DNA from: Actinomycetes bacterium
GTDB taxonomy: Bacteria > Actinomycetota > Acidimicrobiia > Acidimicrobiales > GCA-2861595
Reading direction: 5' to 3'
NCBI GenBank assembly: GCA_023264975.1
Contig: JAHFUS010000025.1
Location: 1-51,007 of the forward strand
Length of the DNA: 51,007 nucleotides
Shown piece after piece: positions 47,978 to 51,007 of the stretch (position 1 is the first letter of the stretch; each line of letters starts with the position of its first letter). The notes under the pieces are model-generated. The model worked only from the letters and a program-made list of their open reading frames with translations, was not told the DNA's origin and ran no database searches. The translations under genes were made by a program, and so were the position numbers.

Positions 47978-48948
47978 CCCCGCTTCGGGGACGGAGCTGG
48001 TCGACCACCCGGTCCAGGTGCTCGGCTACGACGCCACCTTCTGCGCCCCGAAGTCCGTGTCGGTGTTGTACGGACTCGGCTCGCCGGCGGTGATGGCCGA
48101 GGTCCGGGCCGCCCACGACGCGGCGGTGGCGGCCGCGCTGGGGGCCTACGAGGCCGTGGCCTGCCGGGCCCGCCGGGCCCACGCCGGGGCTACGGTCGTG
48201 GAGGCGGACGGCTTCGTCGGCGCCGCCTTCCACCACCGCACGAGCCGCTCCGGCGACCCCACCTGCACACCCACGTCGTCCTCGCCTACCCCGTCCGCTA
48301 CGCCGGGCGCTGGACCGCCCTCGACGGCCGACGGTGCTTCCCGTGGGCCAAGCCGGTCGGCCACCTCTACGAGGCGCAGCTGCGGGCGGAGCTGACCCGG
48401 CGCCTCGGCGTGGTCTGGGGGCCGGTGCGCAACGGCATCGCCGACATCGCGGCAGTGCCCTGAGTCCAGTCCTGCGCGCCTTCTCCAAGCGCCGGGCCGA
48501 GATCGAGGAGCACCTCGAAGCGGTCGGTCGCAGCTCGGCGCGCGCCGCCCAGCTGGCCGCCTACGCCACCCGCCAGCCCAAGGACCACCACCGCCGTGCG
48601 GACGAGTTGCGGGCCGACTGGTGGCGCCAGGCGTCCGAGCTGGGCGTGACCGAAGCCGCCGTGGCCGCCTGGACCGGACACGGCCGGCGCGTCGGCCGCC
48701 CCGATCCGACCGACCCCGCTGTACGGCGGTTGTTCGAGCGCCTGGGCGGCTCCGAGGGGCTGACCGCCCGCCGCTCGACGTTCGACCGCCGGGGCGTGGT
48801 GCAGGCCGTGGCCGATGCCTTCGGACCCGGAGCCGACGTGGGCGACATCGTTCGCCTGGCCGGCGCCTTCGTGGCGTCCGACCACGTCACGGCTCTGCCC
48901 GTGCCGGCCCACTCGGGCGACGTCCTGCGCCGGCGGGACGGCTCGGTG
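47784..48948 (+). pseudogene. MobF (TrwC/TraA-type) relaxase, N-terminal part, multiply frameshifted
   Basis: Starts at GTG 47784. KRRAYYCDALAAGLDDYCRG carries the N-terminal tyrosines, and GYDATFCAPKSVSVLYGLG and AAFHHRTSRSGDP are relaxase motifs. A base is missing in the C-run at 48257–48260, so the metal-binding HLHTHVV continues out of frame and runs to a TGA near 48463. The chain then resumes in a third frame with LRAFSKRRAEIEEHLEAVGR and GLTARRSTFDRRGVVQAVAD, characteristic of the linker to the helicase, up to RRRDGSVVPL near 48948. There it fuses to an IS256 transposase. The protein would have nicked oriT for conjugation; it is now dead unless the frames are sequencing errors. Confidence 0.85.
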
Positions 48949-49422
48949 GTGCCCCTCGAGCACTTCGAGGAGGTGGCCCGGGCAGCGGTGCGCCTGGTGT
49001 TCCAGACCGCGCTGGAGAACGAGGTGACCGAGTTCTTCGGCCGGGAGCGATACGCCCGGGGCGAACGCGAGCAGGAGGGCTCCCGCAACGGCTACAGCCC
49101 GCTGACCATCAAGACCACCGCAGGGGAGGTGACCCTGCAGCGTCCGAAGACCCGGGGCACCGAGGTGGCCTTCGCCTCCCGGCTGCTCGGCGCTGGCGTG
49201 ACCCGCACCAACGCCCTGGAGGCTCTCGTCATCGCCGGCTTCGTCCGCGGCCTGTCGGTGCGTGATGTGGAGGCGAGCCTCGCCGACGCCCTGGGCCCGA
49301 AGTCCACCGTGTCGAAGTCGACGGTGAGCCGGATCTGCGAGGAGATCAGGGACGAGTTCGACACCTGGAAGAGCCGGGACCTGTCCGGCGTGGAGGTCGA
49401 CTACTTCTTCGCCGACGGCAGC
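48949..49422 (+). pseudogene. IS256-family transposase fragment, split by a group II intron
   Basis: From about residue EHFEEVARAAVRLVFQTALE the frame is a mutator-type (IS256) transposase: EVTEFFGRERYARGE, GYSPLTIKTTAGEVTLQRPK, SRLLGAGVTRTNALEALVIA, GFVRGLSVRDVEASLADALG, STVSRICEEI, and VEVDYFFADGS, which carries the first DDE Asp region. It stops at that point because a group II intron begins (49423). The N-terminal ~60 residues and terminal inverted repeat expected of IS256 are not seen, and the frame is continuous with the relaxase upstream, so a deletion joined the two. Confidence 0.8.
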
Positions 49423-51007
49423 GTGCGCCACGAGGCGCCATATGACCGGGTGGGGGGAAAGGACCCACCTGTGGCCTGTCGCAGCAGGTCGCTGAAGCTG
49501 AGGGCAGCCTGACTCCGGAGACGCGGGGAAGGGTGGCAAGCAGCCCTGACAACGACGGGACGGGCCGGCACTGCCAGACGGCCTGGGCCCGGCAAGCAAG
49601 ACGGGAAGGTGTAACTCGATGTGAACCAGTGGTGGAACCCCCTCAAGCGGGAGACACCGGCTCCAACCTGGTGGATATGGGCCGGGCAGCAGTGCGCGGG
49701 AGGCCCAACTACCGGGCCGACCGACTCCGGATGGCGTAATACCCGCCGTCACGGAGGCCACGAGGAAGGCCTGCGGCGTACTCGTGGCGAGGCTGCAGGG
49801 GAAGAGCTGGGCACCGCCCCCGTCGAACGGTCATTGGTGAACGTGGGAACCATCCCGGGGCTGCCCTCCTCATCGGCCAACCAGGCCGATGATGGGCAGA
49901 CTCGTCGTCAGTTGTTGGCCCCGGGATGGGACGGAGTCCTCGTAGTAGTCCGAGGCCGGGAAAGCCGGTCACATGGCGAAGGGGGACAGCGAGGCCGCAG
50001 CAGAGGTACTGCCACATCAGGAGGACGCCGGTGAATACTGACGCGCCGTGGCCGGATGCCGATGAGGCACGGTGGCGGGTACTGAAGATCCAGACCAAGC
50101 TGCACCAGTGGGCAACCGACGATCCGAACCGTCGGTTCGATGACCTCTACAACTTCGTCTACGACCCGGCTGTCCTGGTTGACGCCTGGCATCGGGTCAA
50201 GGGGAATCGGGGGGCACGTTCGGCGGGGGTGGACGGCCAGACGGCCTTCTACGTTTCCGTCGTGCGCGGAGAGGACGAGTTCCTCGCCGAGCTGCTGGCC
50301 GAGTTGAAGGCCCGCAGTTTCGCTCCCCTTCCCGTTCGGGAGCGCATGATCCCAAAGGCCGGAGGCAAGCTGCGCCGGTTGGGGATCGCGACCGTGCGGG
50401 ACAGGGTAGTGCAAGCCGCCCTGAAGTCGGTGCTCGAGCCGATCTTCGAGGCGGACTTCCAGCCGTGCAGCTACGGCTTCCGTCCGAAGCGCCGAGCCCA
50501 AGACGCCATCGCCGAGATCCACCACTTCACCAGCCGCTCCTATGAGTGGGTTCTGGAGTGCGACATCACGGCGTGCTTCGATGAAATCTCGCATGTCGGT
50601 CTCATGGACCGCCTACGGGCCAGAGTCGGAGACAAGCGCGTCCTGGGCCTGGTGAAGGCGTTCCTCAAAGCCGGCATCCTCGGTGAGGATGGCGTGGAGC
50701 GGGACACGGTCACCGGCACCCCACAAGGGGGGATTCTCTCGCCCCTGCTCAGCAACATCGCCCTCTCAGTTCTCGACGATCATTTCGCCGCGGCCTGGGA
50801 AGCGATGGGCAACGCCTCGTCTCAACGCCAAGCGCGTCGGCGCAAAGGTCTGGCCACCTACCGCTTGATGCGGTATGCCGACGACTTTGTCGTCGTGGTG
50901 TCCGGCTCACGCGCCCATGCCGAAGGACTGCGGGACGAGGTGGCAGAGGTGCTTCAACCGATGGGCCTACGCCTATCGGAACAGAAGACGAGGATCGTCC
51001 ACATCGA
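49423..51007 (+). mobile_element. bacterial group II intron, 5' part (runs off the window)
   Basis: It begins with GTGCGCCACGAGGCGCC, matching the GUGYG 5' end of group II introns, exactly where the transposase reading frame breaks. About 600 bases of structured RNA (domains I–III) precede the reverse transcriptase frame at 50031. The 3' end and domains V–VI are beyond the window. It is inserted within the IS256 transposase gene after the DGS codons, the usual behaviour of introns that home into other mobile elements. Confidence 0.85.
50031..51007 (+). CDS. ltrA: group II intron reverse transcriptase/maturase (partial)
   Basis: Open from GTG 50031 to the window edge (325 codons, no stop). 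Reverse-transcriptase blocks are in order: GVDGQTAF, PLPVRERMIPKAGGKLRRLG, YGFRPKRRAQDAIAEIHHF, ECDITACFDEISH (first catalytic Asp), GTPQGGILSPLLSNIAL, and LMRYADDFVVVVSGS (YADD catalytic site), then LGLRLSEQKTRIVHI-like sequence. The protein splices its host intron RNA and copies it into new sites. The thumb/maturase domain and any endonuclease are beyond the window. Codon use is less GC-extreme than in the chromosome genes, which suggests transfer. Confidence 0.93.
   Translation, partial: MNTDAPWPDADEARWRVLKIQTKLHQWATDDPNRRFDDLYNFVYDPAVLVDAWHRVKGNRGARSAGVDGQTAFYVSVVRGEDEFLAELLAELKARSFAPLPVRERMIPKAGGKLRRLGIATVRDRVVQAALKSVLEPIFEADFQPCSYGFRPKRRAQDAIAEIHHFTSRSYEWVLECDITACFDEISHVGLMDRLRARVGDKRVLGLVKAFLKAGILGEDGVERDTVTGTPQGGILSPLLSNIALSVLDDHFAAAWEAMGNASSQRQARRRKGLATYRLMRYADDFVVVVSGSRAHAEGLRDEVAEVLQPMGLRLSEQKTRIVHI

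Overview
The window is very GC-rich, and its gene content points to a high-GC Gram-positive bacterium, most likely an uncultured acidimicrobial-type actinobacterium. Supporting signs are the ClpS–DUF2017 pair, an MT0933-like small protein, an SCO7613-like polytopic protein, an LPXTG wall anchor, an HspR-type repressor and a caa3 oxidase operon with an actinobacterial assembly set. The species is inferred from gene content only.

Layout. 1–6 kb is accessory DNA: the tail of a MobF relaxase/helicase, a ParE-type toxin–antitoxin pair, a membrane diguanylate cyclase and a SCP2-like regulator fragment that have both lost their 5' ends, a YjbR-like gene, a VapBC pair, and an hsp20–hspR operon with a good promoter. 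6–28.7 kb is mostly chromosomal: an LPXTG surface protein, HAD and MBL hydrolases, a DinB-like protein, an ABC-F ATPase, YceI, MarR, a histidine kinase/NarL-type regulator pair, a giant membrane protein, a flavodoxin, a four-gene ABC exporter operon, hemolysin III with a degenerate Fic protein, a papain-like protease next to a chagasin-like inhibitor, and a SufS-like enzyme.

28.7–40.5 kb is an aerobic respiration locus. Leftward from 39.5 kb run ctaB, a CoxI-like protein, a CoxIII-like protein, a membrane cupredoxin, a TlpA thioredoxin, coxII (fused to cytochrome c), coxI, coxIII, coxIV, ctaG and a second TlpA. ctaA is divergent. CtaA and CtaB supply heme A; CtaG and the thioredoxins probably deliver copper and reduce the CuA cysteines; the CoxI–IV proteins form the oxidase. 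The upstream CoxI-like protein keeps its three heme-ligand histidines but has lost all three CuB histidines. It sits with its own CoxIII-like protein and a seven-helix cupredoxin, and is the most unusual thing here.

40.5–44.6 kb holds clpS–DUF2017, degV, plsY, an S51-like protein fused to a CysS-type C-terminal domain, and tRNA-Glu. From the tRNA to the right edge is a decaying integrative element: a tyrosine integrase frameshifted before its catalytic Tyr, two unknown small genes, a frameshifted excisionase, a winged-helix protein, and a frameshifted MobF relaxase fused to an IS256 transposase fragment that is itself split by a group II intron whose reverse transcriptase runs off the window.

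Ten genes across the window have a TANNNT hexamer ending 6–8 bases before the start codon, which suggests widespread leaderless transcription.
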